Below are positions 33,541 through 43,559 of a stretch of DNA of 64,000 bases, piece after piece. Every line of letters starts with the position of its first letter. Positions within the stretch are counted from its first letter, which is position 1. The stretch comes from Bacillus carboniphilus (GTDB lineage Bacteria; Bacillota; Bacilli; Bacillales; JC228), in assembly GCF_039522365.1 (NCBI RefSeq), contig NZ_BAAADJ010000024.1:1-64000 (forward strand). The letters are read 5' to 3'. The notes beneath the pieces are model-generated. The model had not been told where the DNA came from and searched no databases. It saw nothing but the letters and a program-made list of their open reading frames with translations. A program made the position numbers and the translations under genes.

Positions 33541-35022
33541 ATGGCTCATTGGAGACAGTTTTTGTCGAATTGGAAAGAACCAATAAGAAAAAAATCAAAT
33601 TACTTAGCTAAAGGTACAATTATTGCTACTTTGACTATTTCTAGCCTTACACTAGGGTCAGTAAAAGCTGAGACTGATGGTAATGCAGAGCTTTCTATTG
33701 TTTACCATGTTTATTTTGGTGATGAAAGAATAGGTGTAGTTAGTAATAAAAGTGAAATAGACAATTGGATAAACATAGAAGTAGATAAAGCAAAAGAAAA
33801 ATATAAAGATCTTGATTTTACTATTGGAAATCAAATTTCATATGTTCCAGAGCAAGTCTTTAGAATTACAACTGAAGATGAAGAAGTCTTAGAGACATTA
33901 AAAGAAAAAGTTAAAATCAAGGCTGAAGCATTTGCTATCAATGTTGATGGAAAAACCGTTGCTTATGTGGAAACTGCTGATCAAGCCAAACAAGTCTTAG
34001 ATTCTATTCAGCAAAATTACGTAACGGATGAAGAGATAAAACAGCTAAATGCTAATAAAGAAAAAGCGGTTCAAACTGCTAGCGTTCCAAAATTGACTGA
34101 ACATGATCAGACTCGCATATTAGACGTAAGTTTCTCTGAAAAGGTTTCAGTTTCTGAAGGGGAAATTGCACCAAATCAAATTTTAACCGTTGACGAAGCG
34201 TTAAAGCTATTACAAAAAGGAACCTTAGAAGAAAAGAAGTATAAGGTTCAATCCGGCGATGTACTTGGTAATATTGCTGCACAGCATGACTTAACACTTT
34301 CTCAACTGTTAAACCTTAATCCAGATTTAGATGAAGGCGCAGTACTTCAGATTGGTCAGGAATTAAATGTAACGGTTTATGAACCTTTTATTGATGTTGT
34401 CGTCGAATACGAAAAATACCGTGAAGAGGAAATACCTTACGAAACGAAGATCGTAGAAGATGATACCATGTACAAAGGGGAACAGGTCGTTAAACAAAAT
34501 GGCCAAACTGGATTAAAAGCTGTAACCTATTTAATAAGAGATGTAAATGGAACAAAAGATAGCCAAGAAGTATTAGAATCAGACGTAATTTCAGAACCTG
34601 TTGAAGAAATTATCGTAAAAGGTACAAAAGTTATTCCATCGAGAGGAACAGGAGATTTTATCTGGCCAGCTGGTGGCGGATATATTTCGAGTAAGATGGG
34701 ATACCGTTGGGGCAAAATGCATAAGGGAATAGATATTGCTCGTCCTTACGATAGAACCATTAAAGCTTCTGATAATGGAGTCGTTGTTGAAGCAGGATGG
34801 GATGGTGGCTACGGTAATAAAGTAGTGATTAACCATAATAATGGGTATAAGACTGTATATGCTCACTTGTCTTCTATAAGTGTCAGTGTGGGTCAAACTG
34901 TTCCAAAAGGCTCCAAGATTGGTGTAATGGGCTCTACTGGTAACTCTACTGGTGTTCATCTCCATTTTGAAATCTATCAAAATGGTAAACTTAAAAATCC
35001 TTTAGATTATATAAATAATTAA
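33541..35022 (+). CDS. Secreted M23 peptidoglycan endopeptidase with LysM and G5 domains
   Basis: The 493-residue protein has an N-terminal signal/anchor (about residues 22-42), an extended region, a LysM domain (about 228-278, YKVQSGDVLGNIA), a G5 domain (about 280-362) and a C-terminal M23 metallopeptidase domain (about 375-493). The zinc motifs are intact: MHKGIDI near 393 and HLHFE near 473. It probably cuts peptide cross-links in the wall during growth. It stands directly upstream of walRK, the regulator of such hydrolases. AGGAGG precedes the ATG. Confidence 0.92.
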   Translation: MAHWRQFLSNWKEPIRKKSNYLAKGTIIATLTISSLTLGSVKAETDGNAELSIVYHVYFGDERIGVVSNKSEIDNWINIEVDKAKEKYKDLDFTIGNQISYVPEQVFRITTEDEEVLETLKEKVKIKAEAFAINVDGKTVAYVETADQAKQVLDSIQQNYVTDEEIKQLNANKEKAVQTASVPKLTEHDQTRILDVSFSEKVSVSEGEIAPNQILTVDEALKLLQKGTLEEKKYKVQSGDVLGNIAAQHDLTLSQLLNLNPDLDEGAVLQIGQELNVTVYEPFIDVVVEYEKYREEEIPYETKIVEDDTMYKGEQVVKQNGQTGLKAVTYLIRDVNGTKDSQEVLESDVISEPVEEIIVKGTKVIPSRGTGDFIWPAGGGYISSKMGYRWGKMHKGIDIARPYDRTIKASDNGVVVEAGWDGGYGNKVVINHNNGYKTVYAHLSSISVSVGQTVPKGSKIGVMGSTGNSTGVHLHFEIYQNGKLKNPLDYINN

Positions 35023-35025
35023 ATC

Positions 35026-35056
35026 TGAGCTCTCAGCATCTGCTGGGGGCTTTTCT
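35026..35056 (+). terminator. Terminator after the M23 gene
   Basis: GCTCTCAGCA and TGCTGGGGGC form a stem (one G:T and one mismatch) followed by TTTTCT. Confidence 0.75.
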
Positions 35057-35278
35057 ACTAGAATGCCATATATGTTATGATTTGGGAAAAACTCAATTTC
35101 AATACATGACTAGTTGAAAATTAAAGGATAATAAAAAAGAAAGAAGAATTAGTTTATAAGTCCGACCAAATCGTATCAGCTAGGCTAATGGATGAATACA
35201 AATTTAATACATGATAAAGTAAAATAAAGGCTGTTTTTCGTAAAGAGTGTTGTTTCTTGCACATTAAGTTCGACTACA

Positions 35279-35405
35279 GTTGATTGGAGTGGAAGGTGCT
35301 TGACTCCTGTGGGAGGAAGGGACAAGGGAGACCCCGCAGGAGCGACAGCGACGAGGAGGCTCCCGGACCGCCCACGGAAAGCAAGCACCTGCAACGGAAA
35401 TCAAC
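35279..35405. repeat. GC-rich imperfect palindromic intergenic repeat
   Basis: GTTGATT (35279-35285) pairs with AATCAAC (35399-35405) and GGTGCTTG (35295-35302) with CAAGCACC (35382-35389). Inside, CCTGTGGG and CCCCGCAGG form another arm, giving a cruciform-like element of about 127 bp. It is far more GC-rich than its flanks. I recall closely similar elements (GGAGACCCCGCAGGAGCG...GAGGAGGCTC) scattered between genes in many Bacillaceae. Open frames across it are by-products of the composition. Its function is unknown. Confidence 0.8.
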
Positions 35406-35504
35406 GTCCTTTGTTAATAGAATAAACTATTGTCTAAAAGCAACATAGTATGCGAAAATAGCGAAAATAAAAAAATAAGGTTCTCTTTGGAAGGAGAATA
35501 GAAC

Positions 35505-36215
35505 ATGGATAAAAAGATACTAGTAGTCGATGATGAAAAGCCAATTGCAGATATTCTACATTTTAATTTAGAGAAAGAAGGATACGACGTTCATTGTGCA
35601 TATGATGGGAACGAAGCCCTCAAACTAGTTGAGGAAATTAAGCCTGATTTAATCCTTCTTGATATTATGCTTCCTCAAAAAGATGGAATGGAAGTTTGTA
35701 GAGAAATTAGAAAGAAACATGAAATTCCAATCATCATGTTAACAGCTAAAGACTCTGAGATTGACAAGGTGTTAGGTCTAGAACTTGGTGCAGATGACTA
35801 TGTAACAAAACCTTTTAGTACGAGAGAGTTAATAGCAAGAGTAAAGGCAAATATTAGACGTCAACAACATGTAGCTAGCCAAGCCGATGAAAAGGATGAG
35901 AACTCAGAAATAGAGGTAGGAGCCCTTACTATTCATCCTGATGCCTATGTCGTTTCAAAACGTGGAGAAACCATTGAGTTGACTCACAGAGAATTTGAAT
36001 TACTTCATTACCTAGCTAAACATATAGGACAAGTAATGACTCGAGAACATTTACTTCAGACCGTATGGGGCTACGATTATTATGGGGATGTAAGAACAGT
36101 CGATGTTACAGTAAGACGTTTAAGAGAGAAAATCGAAGATAACCCAAGTCATCCTGCATGGATTGTGACAAGAAGGGGAGTCGGCTATTACTTGCGAAAC
36201 CCTGATCAGGAGTAA
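35505..36215 (+). CDS. walR: Two-component response regulator WalR (YycF)
   Basis: WalR is the essential OmpR-family regulator of cell-wall metabolism. The 236-residue protein has a receiver domain with the phospho-acceptor Asp53 (LILLDIMLP) and conserved Lys in VTKPF. The C-terminal winged helix has [10 protein letters not shown] and [21 protein letters not shown] precedes the ATG. walK follows after 9 bp. Confidence 0.98.
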   Translation: MDKKILVVDDEKPIADILHFNLEKEGYDVHCAYDGNEALKLVEEIKPDLILLDIMLPQKDGMEVCREIRKKHEIPIIMLTAKDSEIDKVLGLELGADDYVTKPFSTRELIARVKANIRRQQHVASQADEKDENSEIEVGALTIHPDAYVVSKRGETIELTHREFELLHYLAKHIGQVMTREHLLQTVWGYDYYGDVRTVDVTVRRLREKIEDNPSHPAWIVTRRGVGYYLRNPDQE

Positions 36216-36224
36216 TCTGTCTTT

Positions 36225-38051
36225 ATGAGGAAGGTAAGCTTTTTTCAATCTATACATCTTAAATTTGTACTAGTATATGTATTGTTGATTATCATTGCCA
36301 TGCAAATAATTGGAGTTTATTTTAGTCGAGTGCTAGAGAATGAACTTATTGAGAACTTCCAAAATTCAGTACGTGACCGAATTAACTTGCTTTCATATAG
36401 CTTAGAAGAAGAGATGACGAAGGTACGCGATGATGAAGAAGACCCATCATTAGAACAAGAAGTGTATGAAATTTTAAAGGGGTACACAGGAACTGATATA
36501 TCAGAGGTTCGAGTTATCAATATGAATGAAAAAATAATTGGAACATCTGATCCCGATAAACAAATTATAGTAGGACAAAGAACTACAGATCCTATCGTAA
36601 AGCGATCCTTAGTAATCCGTAAAATTGAGAGTGCCATTAACATAGATCGGCATTCCGGGAATCGGATTTGGGTGTTAGCTACCCCTATTAAATCCGGTGG
36701 GGAAATGATCGGTGTCATTTTATTAACTGCAGATATTGAAGCTGTCTATGGACAGCTAAGGAATATCAATGACATTTTTGCGAATGGGACTATTATTGCT
36801 CTAACCATTACGGCCATTCTTGGGATACTGTTAGCACAGACAATAACAAGACCAATTGCCGATATGAGAAGACAGGCACTTGCTATGGCAAAGGGGAATT
36901 TTTCCAGAAAGGTTAAAGTATATGGATTAGATGAAATTGGTCAACTTGCTCTAACTTTTAATAACCTAACCAAAAAGCTTCAGGAAGCCCAGGCATCAAC
37001 GGAGGGTGAAAGAAGAAAACTCGCATCTGTATTGAAATATATGACAGACGGAGTAATTGCAACGGACAGGCGAGGTCGTATTATTTTGATTAACGAACCT
37101 GCTGCAGAATTATTGAATGTTTCACGTGAAACAGTCCTTTCACAGCCAATTACAACTCTCCTTGGTATTGAGGATGATTACTCCTTCGAAGATTTAATCA
37201 ATGAACAAGAATCGGTAATTTTGGATTTTAGTACAAAAAACAAACCGTATATTTTACGTGCAAATTTTTCAGTCATACAAAAAGATACGGGCTTAGTAAA
37301 TGGTTTAATAACTGTATTACACGATATTACAGAGCAAGAGAAGATAGATATGGAGCGTCGGGAGTTTGTAGCAAATGTCTCTCACGAGTTGAGAACACCA
37401 CTAACTACAATGAGAAGTTATATAGAGGCATTAGCTGAAGGTGCTTGGAGAGATGAAGAAATCGCACCAAGATTTTTAAATGTAACTCAGACAGAGACAG
37501 AACGGATGATTAGACTTGTAACAGACCTCCTCCAGTTATCAAAAATGGATAGTAAAGATTATCGATTCCAAAAGGAAATTGTTAATTTTACTATACTCTT
37601 TAATAGAATCATCGACCGGTTTGAAATCTCTAAAAAGCAGAATGTGACATTTATTAGAGATTTACCTAATAAAACAATCTTTGTAGAAATTGATGAAGAT
37701 AAAATGACACAAGTATTAGATAACGTAATTTCTAATGCGATGAAGTATTCCCCTGAAGGAGGTAACATTACATTTAAGATTCAGGAGGAACCAAAAGATA
37801 TTATTTTAAGTGTGAGAGACCAAGGTGTAGGTATTCCAAAGGGTCAAGTAAATAAGATTTTTGAACGTTTTTATAGAGTTGATAAGGCACGCACAAGACA
37901 GCTAGGTGGAACAGGACTGGGATTAGCTATTGCCAAGGAAATGGTTGAAGCTCATAAAGGTGAAATATGGGCAGAGAGTAAAGAAGGAGAAGGTACAACC
38001 ATTTATATAAAATTACCTTATGAACGGACAAATGAGGATGATTGGGCATGA
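36225..38051 (+). CDS. walK: Sensor histidine kinase WalK (YycG)
   Basis: The 608-residue kinase has two membrane helices (about 12-30 and 185-205) bracketing an extracytoplasmic Cache-like domain, then HAMP, a PAS domain, HisKA with VSHELRTPLTTMRSY and an ATPase domain with NVISNAMKYSPEGG and GTGLGLAIAKEMV. WalK phosphorylates WalR. A perfect parS lies within the PAS-coding part (NVSRET). Its stop overlaps walH. Confidence 0.98.
   Translation: MRKVSFFQSIHLKFVLVYVLLIIIAMQIIGVYFSRVLENELIENFQNSVRDRINLLSYSLEEEMTKVRDDEEDPSLEQEVYEILKGYTGTDISEVRVINMNEKIIGTSDPDKQIIVGQRTTDPIVKRSLVIRKIESAINIDRHSGNRIWVLATPIKSGGEMIGVILLTADIEAVYGQLRNINDIFANGTIIALTITAILGILLAQTITRPIADMRRQALAMAKGNFSRKVKVYGLDEIGQLALTFNNLTKKLQEAQASTEGERRKLASVLKYMTDGVIATDRRGRIILINEPAAELLNVSRETVLSQPITTLLGIEDDYSFEDLINEQESVILDFSTKNKPYILRANFSVIQKDTGLVNGLITVLHDITEQEKIDMERREFVANVSHELRTPLTTMRSYIEALAEGAWRDEEIAPRFLNVTQTETERMIRLVTDLLQLSKMDSKDYRFQKEIVNFTILFNRIIDRFEISKKQNVTFIRDLPNKTIFVEIDEDKMTQVLDNVISNAMKYSPEGGNITFKIQEEPKDIILSVRDQGVGIPKGQVNKIFERFYRVDKARTRQLGGTGLGLAIAKEMVEAHKGEIWAESKEGEGTTIYIKLPYERTNEDDWA
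37118..37133. other. parS site 4 (inside walK)
   Basis: A perfect TGTTTCACGTGAAACA lies in the walK PAS region in the same reading phase as the spo0J copy, encoding NVSRET. It is about 27 kb from oriC. Confidence 0.97.
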
Positions 38052-39394
38052 AACTTGAAAAACTTAAATCTATAATCTTAACTGTCCTCGTCGGAATAAG
38101 CCTTGTGTTAACTTATATTCAATGGACTTATCAGCCAGGGTACGAAGCCTATAGTGAAGAAAATGATTTAATACAATCTGTTGCAATTAGTGAAGAAAAG
38201 ACTATTGGAGAAGTGGTGAAGCCAACTAAATTCTTAATTCACCGTAATTCAGGAACTTTTGGGACTAGCAACATAAATGAAATAAAAGAAGTACTTGATA
38301 ACTTTACAAAATGGAAATTCTCCGACATGAGTGATATAACAGTTACCATCTCTGATAATGAATTTTTTCCACTTGTACATGGAACAGATAATGTAGAGTT
38401 CATATTTGAAGACTCTGTACCACTAAATATGTATAGTAAAGTTCTAAAATTTACAGAAAATCATATACCAAGCGGCAATTTTGATCGCATTGTCGTTGAT
38501 ATGGGGAAATTTGATGGGAACCAAGTTACTGTATACTTTATCTCATATTTAAAGAATGAGAGGAAAATTTATCAGGCAAGGGCAACAGGTACTGATATTT
38601 CCAAATTTCAAACTAAATATTATCAAATTCCACAGAGATTTCCTGCCTATAACTATTACGAAGTAGAAGATATTCGTAGGGTATACTATCCAAGTAACGA
38701 AAATGATGAAGTAAGAGTTTTTACCTATAAGTTTTTATCTGATACTGTGGATGCAGATCTGTTTAGAGACGCTCTTTTTAGTAATCCCAACTTCGTAAAA
38801 AAACGCTATGTTACTGGTGGAGAGGAATATAGTGATATATATAGTTTGCTGAGTGTAGATTATTCTAAAAGTTCATTGTCATTCGTTAACCCTATAGGTG
38901 CTTCCGATAGTTACCTTCAAGTTCCAGATGCATTGCAAAAAAGTATAAACTATATTAACGAACACGCTGGCTGGACTGATACATTTATTTATGATAGTTG
39001 GTCCAAATACGAGAATAAGATTTCCTTCAGACTTTTCCATCAAGGACTTCCTGTCTTTAGTGAAAAGGGGCAGACAGCCATTGAAGTTATTTGGGGTAGC
39101 GAGGAGATATACCAGTATACAAGACCTTATTTCGATTTAAAGAATCATTTACGATTGGAACTAGAGACAGAAGAAGTTTCTCTTCCTTCAGGGGACTATG
39201 TTTTACAACAACTAGAAAAACAGAAACAGATAGATTTAAAGGATTTACAAGATTTGACGATAGGGTATAAAATTGAATATGACTATCAAAATCCAGTCAT
39301 ATCTTTAGAACCTACATGGTATTATCTGTTAGCAGGAAGCTGGTTGTCTATTACCTTTAATGAAGAAGGAGGAGACAAACATGGACTGGAGTAA
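38048..39394 (+). CDS. walH: WalK regulatory protein WalH (YycH)
   Basis: The 448-residue protein has one N-terminal membrane helix (SIILTVLVGISLVLTYIQWTY) and a large extracytoplasmic part, as in YycH, which with WalI restrains WalK at the membrane. The ATG at 38048 overlaps the walK stop as ATGA, so it is preferred over an upstream TTG. It overlaps walI by 14 bp. Confidence 0.95.
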   Translation: MKLEKLKSIILTVLVGISLVLTYIQWTYQPGYEAYSEENDLIQSVAISEEKTIGEVVKPTKFLIHRNSGTFGTSNINEIKEVLDNFTKWKFSDMSDITVTISDNEFFPLVHGTDNVEFIFEDSVPLNMYSKVLKFTENHIPSGNFDRIVVDMGKFDGNQVTVYFISYLKNERKIYQARATGTDISKFQTKYYQIPQRFPAYNYYEVEDIRRVYYPSNENDEVRVFTYKFLSDTVDADLFRDALFSNPNFVKKRYVTGGEEYSDIYSLLSVDYSKSSLSFVNPIGASDSYLQVPDALQKSINYINEHAGWTDTFIYDSWSKYENKISFRLFHQGLPVFSEKGQTAIEVIWGSEEIYQYTRPYFDLKNHLRLELETEEVSLPSGDYVLQQLEKQKQIDLKDLQDLTIGYKIEYDYQNPVISLEPTWYYLLAGSWLSITFNEEGGDKHGLE

Positions 39395-40172
39395 AATAAA
39401 AACTATTTTTATCTTTGCTTTTTTTGTCCTGGATGGATTTCTCCTTTTTTGGGTATTGGACAAACAAAATGAGGAAAAGCTTCCCATGATGAACGAAGCT
39501 TCCTTTGAAGAACAACTAACTGCTAGTGAAATTGTCGTGGAGAATATTGATACAAATGTAAACAAAAAACAATTCTTTATAGACGCCATACCTAAAGAAT
39601 TTAATTTAGATGAATTGTCCCAATTAGAAGACCAAGATGTAATTCTTGAAAATGAACTTGAGGTCATTATTTCTACTTTTAATGAGCCAATTCCAATCGT
39701 CAATGAGATAAATCAAGAATCAATGGCTCCAATTCTTTCAGAAAAGGTCTTATTCGGAGAACATTATATTTTTTGGGAATATGACAAATTAAATAATAAA
39801 GTCGTGTATTACCAAACATATAAAAATTTCCCGTTATTTAATAATCAAAGTGGTAGAATTATTTTTACTTTAAATGAGAATAACGAAGTGGTTGGCTATA
39901 AGCAGACGATGTTAGATTCGTTCGAAGAATATGGTGAACAAAATATAATAGAAGAAATGAAAGCTTTAGAAACTCTTCATGCAAACGGCAAACTTAAGCC
40001 AGGTAGTGTAGTCAAAAGTGTAGAGTTAGGATACTACACACGGGTTCAACTATCTTCTCAGGTTCTTGCACCTACGTGGCATTTTGAAATAAATGAACAG
40101 GATGACCTGTTTGTAAATGCGATTGAAGGAAGAATAATTGAAATGAATGAGTCAAATACCATAACGGAGTGA
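39381..40172 (+). CDS. walI: WalK regulatory protein WalI (YycI)
   Basis: The 263-residue protein starts MDWSKIKTIFIFAFFVLDGFLL with a single membrane helix and an external domain, as in YycI. The ATG at 39381 is chosen because AGGAGG lies seven nt upstream. It overlaps the end of walH and is followed by walJ after 5 bp. Confidence 0.94.
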   Translation: MDWSKIKTIFIFAFFVLDGFLLFWVLDKQNEEKLPMMNEASFEEQLTASEIVVENIDTNVNKKQFFIDAIPKEFNLDELSQLEDQDVILENELEVIISTFNEPIPIVNEINQESMAPILSEKVLFGEHYIFWEYDKLNNKVVYYQTYKNFPLFNNQSGRIIFTLNENNEVVGYKQTMLDSFEEYGEQNIIEEMKALETLHANGKLKPGSVVKSVELGYYTRVQLSSQVLAPTWHFEINEQDDLFVNAIEGRIIEMNESNTITE

Positions 40173-40177
40173 CATAA

Positions 40178-40972
40178 ATGTCTTTGTATTTTAGTGTTTT
40201 AGCAAGTGGGAGTAAGGGGAACGCAACATATATTGAAACTGATCAACATCGTTTTTTAGTGGATGTTGGATTAAGTGGTAAACAAATGGAGAACCTGTTT
40301 CAACAGATAGACAGAAGCCCAGCAGAGTTATCTGGAATTCTTGTTACACATGAACATTCTGATCATATTAAAGGACTAGGTGTATTAGCACGTAAGTATC
40401 ATCTGCCCATATATGCAAATGCAAAGACATGGGCTGCCATGGACAGCCAGATTGGGGAAATTCCTATAGATTTAAAGAATATCTTCGGAATGGAGGCTGT
40501 TCATTCTTTTGGTAGTCTAGATATCCAATCTTTTGGTGTATCACACGATGCTGCGGAACCTATGTTTTACGTTTTTCACTATCAAGGTAAGAAACTAGTG
40601 TTGATCACAGATACCGGATATGTCAGTGATAGGATGAAAGGAATTATCCATAATGCAGATGCATATGTTTTCGAAAGTAATCATGATGTGCACATGTTAA
40701 GAATGGGGAGGTATCCCTGGAGTGTAAAAAGAAGAATATTAAGTGATGTTGGCCATGTCTCAAATGAAGATGCTGCAATTGCTATGAGTGAAGTGATGGG
40801 TGACCGGACAAAACGAATCTACTTAGCCCATTTGAGCCAAGATAACAACATGAAAGAATTAGCCCGTATGTCAGTAGCCCAAACCTTAAAAACTAAAGGA
40901 TTATTAGCTGGTGAAGGCTTTGAATTATATGATACGGATCCAAAAGCGGCAACTTCACTAGTAGCTGTTTAA
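40178..40972 (+). CDS. walJ: Metallo-beta-lactamase-fold nuclease WalJ (YycJ)
   Basis: The 264-residue protein has the metallo-beta-lactamase motif THEHSDH (residues 60-66) with further ligands [13 protein letters not shown] and HLS. YycJ/WalJ is a 5'-3' exonuclease-type member linked to cell-division coordination. It closes the walRKHIJ cluster before a terminator. Confidence 0.95.
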   Translation: MSLYFSVLASGSKGNATYIETDQHRFLVDVGLSGKQMENLFQQIDRSPAELSGILVTHEHSDHIKGLGVLARKYHLPIYANAKTWAAMDSQIGEIPIDLKNIFGMEAVHSFGSLDIQSFGVSHDAAEPMFYVFHYQGKKLVLITDTGYVSDRMKGIIHNADAYVFESNHDVHMLRMGRYPWSVKRRILSDVGHVSNEDAAIAMSEVMGDRTKRIYLAHLSQDNNMKELARMSVAQTLKTKGLLAGEGFELYDTDPKAATSLVAV

Positions 40973-40976
40973 CAAG

Positions 40977-41013
40977 ATGGGAATGAGCCAATTAATGGTT
41001 CATTCCCATTTTT
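40977..41013 (+). terminator. walJ terminator
   Basis: ATGGGAATGAGCCA and TGGTTCATTCCCAT form a stem followed by TTTTT. Confidence 0.92.
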
Positions 41014-41161
41014 AGGTTAGGGAAGGTACATGGCATGGTATAAAAAGTGTGATTAAGGCAGAATAATAAGTAGAATATAGATGTCAGCTTTATAATACAT
41101 ATAGCTTCGGTTATTTTTTATAAAACGTTGGGTATTATGACTTCAGAAAGGGTGAGTTTCG

Positions 41162-42376
41162 GTGGGATACTATGACCAAGATTATGAGCAAGCTCCCAAA
41201 AACCAAAAGGGGAATAACAAAGGATATTTAATAGCCAGCTTAGTTGGAGTTGTTTTAGGAGCTCTACTAGTTATTATCGCTGTTCCTACCCTCATTAACT
41301 ACAATGTTTTACCATATAATATTGAACCTGAATCTGAAGAGACGGCAGAAAATGGCGCACCAGAGTCAGCTATTCAAAAAAACATTAGTGTCAATGTAAC
41401 AACCCAGGTAACAAGAGCAGTAGAAAAAGTTTCAAATGCAGTCGTTGGAGTTACAAATATCCAAGCGAATAGTTTCTGGAACCAACAATCTGAAGCGGGG
41501 ACAGGTTCAGGTGTTATTTATAAAAAAGCAGGTGATGTGGCATATATTGTAACCAATCACCATGTAGTTGATGGTGCAGATCAAGTGGAAATTACATTAG
41601 CTGATGGATCAAAGGTACCTGCCCAAATGAGGGGAACTGATATTTGGAGTGACTTAGCTGTTCTTGAAATTCCATCAGAACACGTAGCCGTTGTTGCTGA
41701 ATTTGGGGATTCAAATGCGCTTACGCCTGGCGAACCTGTTATTGCCATTGGAAATCCGCTTGGTTTACAGTTTTCTGGATCCGTAACAAAAGGTATAATC
41801 TCTGGGCTAGAAAGGGCTATTCCTATTGATATAGATCAAAATGGTTCTGTTGACTGGCAGGCAGAAGTTATTCAAACGGATGCAGCTATTAACCCAGGTA
41901 ATTCTGGGGGAGCTTTAGTCAATATAGAAGGTCAAGTAATTGGTATTAATTCTATGAAGATTGCACAATCAGCTGTTGAAGGAATTGGACTGTCTATTCC
42001 TGTTAACTACGCAATTCCTATTATTCAGGACTTAGAACGATTTGGAGAAGTGCAGCGCCCAACCATGGGAATAACTCTAGGTGGGGACGTTAGCTCAGTA
42101 TCGTCCTATCATCAAAGAGAAACGCTTGGATTACCTGAAGGAGTAGAAGAAGGCGTGTTCTTATCAGGTGTGATTCCAAATTCACCAGCAGATTTAGCAG
42201 GCTTACAAGAACTGGACGTAATCATAGCGATGGATGATGAACCAATTGCTGATATTCTTCAGCTAAGAAAATATCTTTATACACAAAAGAACGTTGGCGA
42301 TCAGATGAGTGTTACTATTTATCGAAATGGTGAAAAGCAAGAAGTCGTGATAAAATTAGCTAAAGGAAATATTTAA
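41162..42376 (+). CDS. htrC: Membrane-anchored serine protease HtrC (HtrA/DegP family)
   Basis: The 404-residue protein has a cytoplasmic N-terminus, one membrane helix (about 22-46), a trypsin-like domain with catalytic His134 (TNHHVVDG), Asp164 (WSDLAV) and Ser248 (GNSGG), and a C-terminal PDZ domain (about 300-400). It is an extracytoplasmic quality-control protease. Translation starts at GTG behind AAAGGGTGAG. It lies downstream of walJ as in B. subtilis. Confidence 0.95.
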   Translation: MGYYDQDYEQAPKNQKGNNKGYLIASLVGVVLGALLVIIAVPTLINYNVLPYNIEPESEETAENGAPESAIQKNISVNVTTQVTRAVEKVSNAVVGVTNIQANSFWNQQSEAGTGSGVIYKKAGDVAYIVTNHHVVDGADQVEITLADGSKVPAQMRGTDIWSDLAVLEIPSEHVAVVAEFGDSNALTPGEPVIAIGNPLGLQFSGSVTKGIISGLERAIPIDIDQNGSVDWQAEVIQTDAAINPGNSGGALVNIEGQVIGINSMKIAQSAVEGIGLSIPVNYAIPIIQDLERFGEVQRPTMGITLGGDVSSVSSYHQRETLGLPEGVEEGVFLSGVIPNSPADLAGLQELDVIIAMDDEPIADILQLRKYLYTQKNVGDQMSVTIYRNGEKQEVVIKLAKGNI

Positions 42377-42384
42377 TCTACCTT

Positions 42385-42424
42385 GAGAGATGTGGATAAA
42401 TTAAAATTCCATATCTCTCTTTTC
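42385..42424 (+). terminator. htrC terminator containing a DnaA box
   Basis: AGAGATGTGG and CCATATCTCT form a stem followed by CTTTTC. The perfect DnaA box at 42391-42399 overlaps the 5' arm and loop. Confidence 0.7.
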
Positions 42425-42759
42425 TATGTGGATAGAAAATGGGATTATCCACATGTGTAAAAAGATAAAATCTTATAAATAATATAAGTGAGAAAAATGT
42501 ATTTGATGCAAATTATGAAATTTATAAAAGAGGGTGAAAGTATTGGTTTATAGCTGCTTAGAGCATATTGATATAGCCTTAGATGATGTGGTGGATGAAA
42601 CAGGTGAACCGCCAATTCTAAACAAAATTGAGCGGGAATCTGATTTATCAACAACCTGTGAATATTGTCAAAACCCGGCGATATATGTTGTGGCGAACAC
42701 TCATTCTGACACAATATGTGGACAATAAATGTGTATATGTGGATAAGTTCTGTGGATAT
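42391..42759. promoter_or_regulatory. DnaA-box cluster around the htrC-rlmH junction
   Basis: Perfect boxes lie at 42391-42399 (reverse), 42445-42453 and 42738-42746 (reverse). One-mismatch boxes lie at 42427-42435, 42645-42653, 42717-42725 and 42751-42759. The cluster spans the small CxxH/CxxC gene. From memory, B. subtilis has a non-origin DnaA cluster by yydA, which is rlmH, so the site appears conserved. Confidence 0.83.
42544..42728 (+). CDS. CxxH/CxxC small protein
   Basis: This roughly 60-residue protein starts MVYSCLEHIDIALDDVVDE and has CLEH near the N-terminus and CEYC in the middle, the pattern of the small CxxH/CxxC family of bacilli (probably a metal-binding knuckle). A TTG start at 42544 fits the GAGGGTG RBS six nt upstream; a GTG at 42534 overlaps the RBS. 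Function is unknown. It lies between htrC and rlmH, embedded in DnaA boxes. Confidence 0.82.
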
Positions 42760-42784
42760 CTTGTTTGTAAAGTGAGGAGAACCT

Positions 42785-43264
42785 GTGAATATCACAATTA
42801 TTACGGTTGGGAAACTGAAAGAAAAATATTTGAAGCTTGGGATTGAGGAGTATACAAAAAGATTGTCGAGCTATGCCAAAGTAGACATTGTAGAAGTTGC
42901 TGATGAAAAGGCACCAGAAAATCTTAGTCCTAAAGAGGAAGTACTTATAAAAGAAAAAGAAGGGGAAAGGATACTTGGAAAGGTTAGGCCTGATGACTAT
43001 GTGATAGCTTTGGCCATACAGGGAGAAATGCCTTCTTCAGAAAAACTTGCCAACAAATTAGACCAGCTAGCTACGTATGGGAACAGCAAAATTGCGTTTA
43101 TTATTGGCGGCTCACTCGGTTTAAGTGAGAAAGTAATGGATCGAGCCGATGAAGCCATTTCATTTTCGAAAATGACTTTTCCACACCAGTTAATGAGGCT
43201 AATATTAGTTGAGCAGATTTATCGTGCTTTTCGAATTAACCGGGGTGAACCGTACCACAAATAG
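42785..43264 (+). CDS. rlmH: 23S rRNA (pseudouridine-1915-N3)-methyltransferase RlmH
   Basis: The 159-residue SPOUT methyltransferase has the C-terminal knot sequences [13 protein letters not shown] and [20 protein letters not shown] and ends GEPYHK, all typical. It methylates pseudouridine 1915 of 23S rRNA. Translation starts at GTG behind GTGAGGAG. It is the last gene of the conserved origin block. Confidence 0.97.
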   Translation: MNITIITVGKLKEKYLKLGIEEYTKRLSSYAKVDIVEVADEKAPENLSPKEEVLIKEKEGERILGKVRPDDYVIALAIQGEMPSSEKLANKLDQLATYGNSKIAFIIGGSLGLSEKVMDRADEAISFSKMTFPHQLMRLILVEQIYRAFRINRGEPYHK

Positions 43265-43321
43265 TGTTATAACAAAGGGGAACGTTAGAAAAGTTAATAT
43301 AGTTTCAGTTTAGGACAGGTT

Positions 43322-43348
43322 AGGACAGGAAAAAGCCTGTCTTTTTCT
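43322..43348 (+). terminator. rlmH terminator
   Basis: GGACAGG and CCTGTC pair around AAAAAG and are followed by TTTTTC. Confidence 0.8.
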
Positions 43349-43559
43349 TATTTGAAGAAGGTATTGGAACGGTGTAAATTTGCTTCTAGCAAGCACTCTT
43401 TCGAATGTTGTTAGATGAGAAAGTGAAATAAGAAGTGCAGTATTACGCTTAACCCAAGTGTTTACTTGTACAAATAACCGAGTAATCTTATTGGTTATTG
43501 TTCAGTTTCAAATAAGTGGATGGACTTCTCACTTTTTTACCAGCATTAAATAGTTTATA

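Noticed and set aside
35185-35394. 69-codon minus-strand frame upstream of walR
   Set aside because: It is created by the GC-rich palindromic repeat and has no RBS or family match.
42445-42795. 116-codon minus-strand frame opposite the CxxH/CxxC gene
   Set aside because: It is antisense to a recognised small gene and to DnaA boxes, with no supported start.
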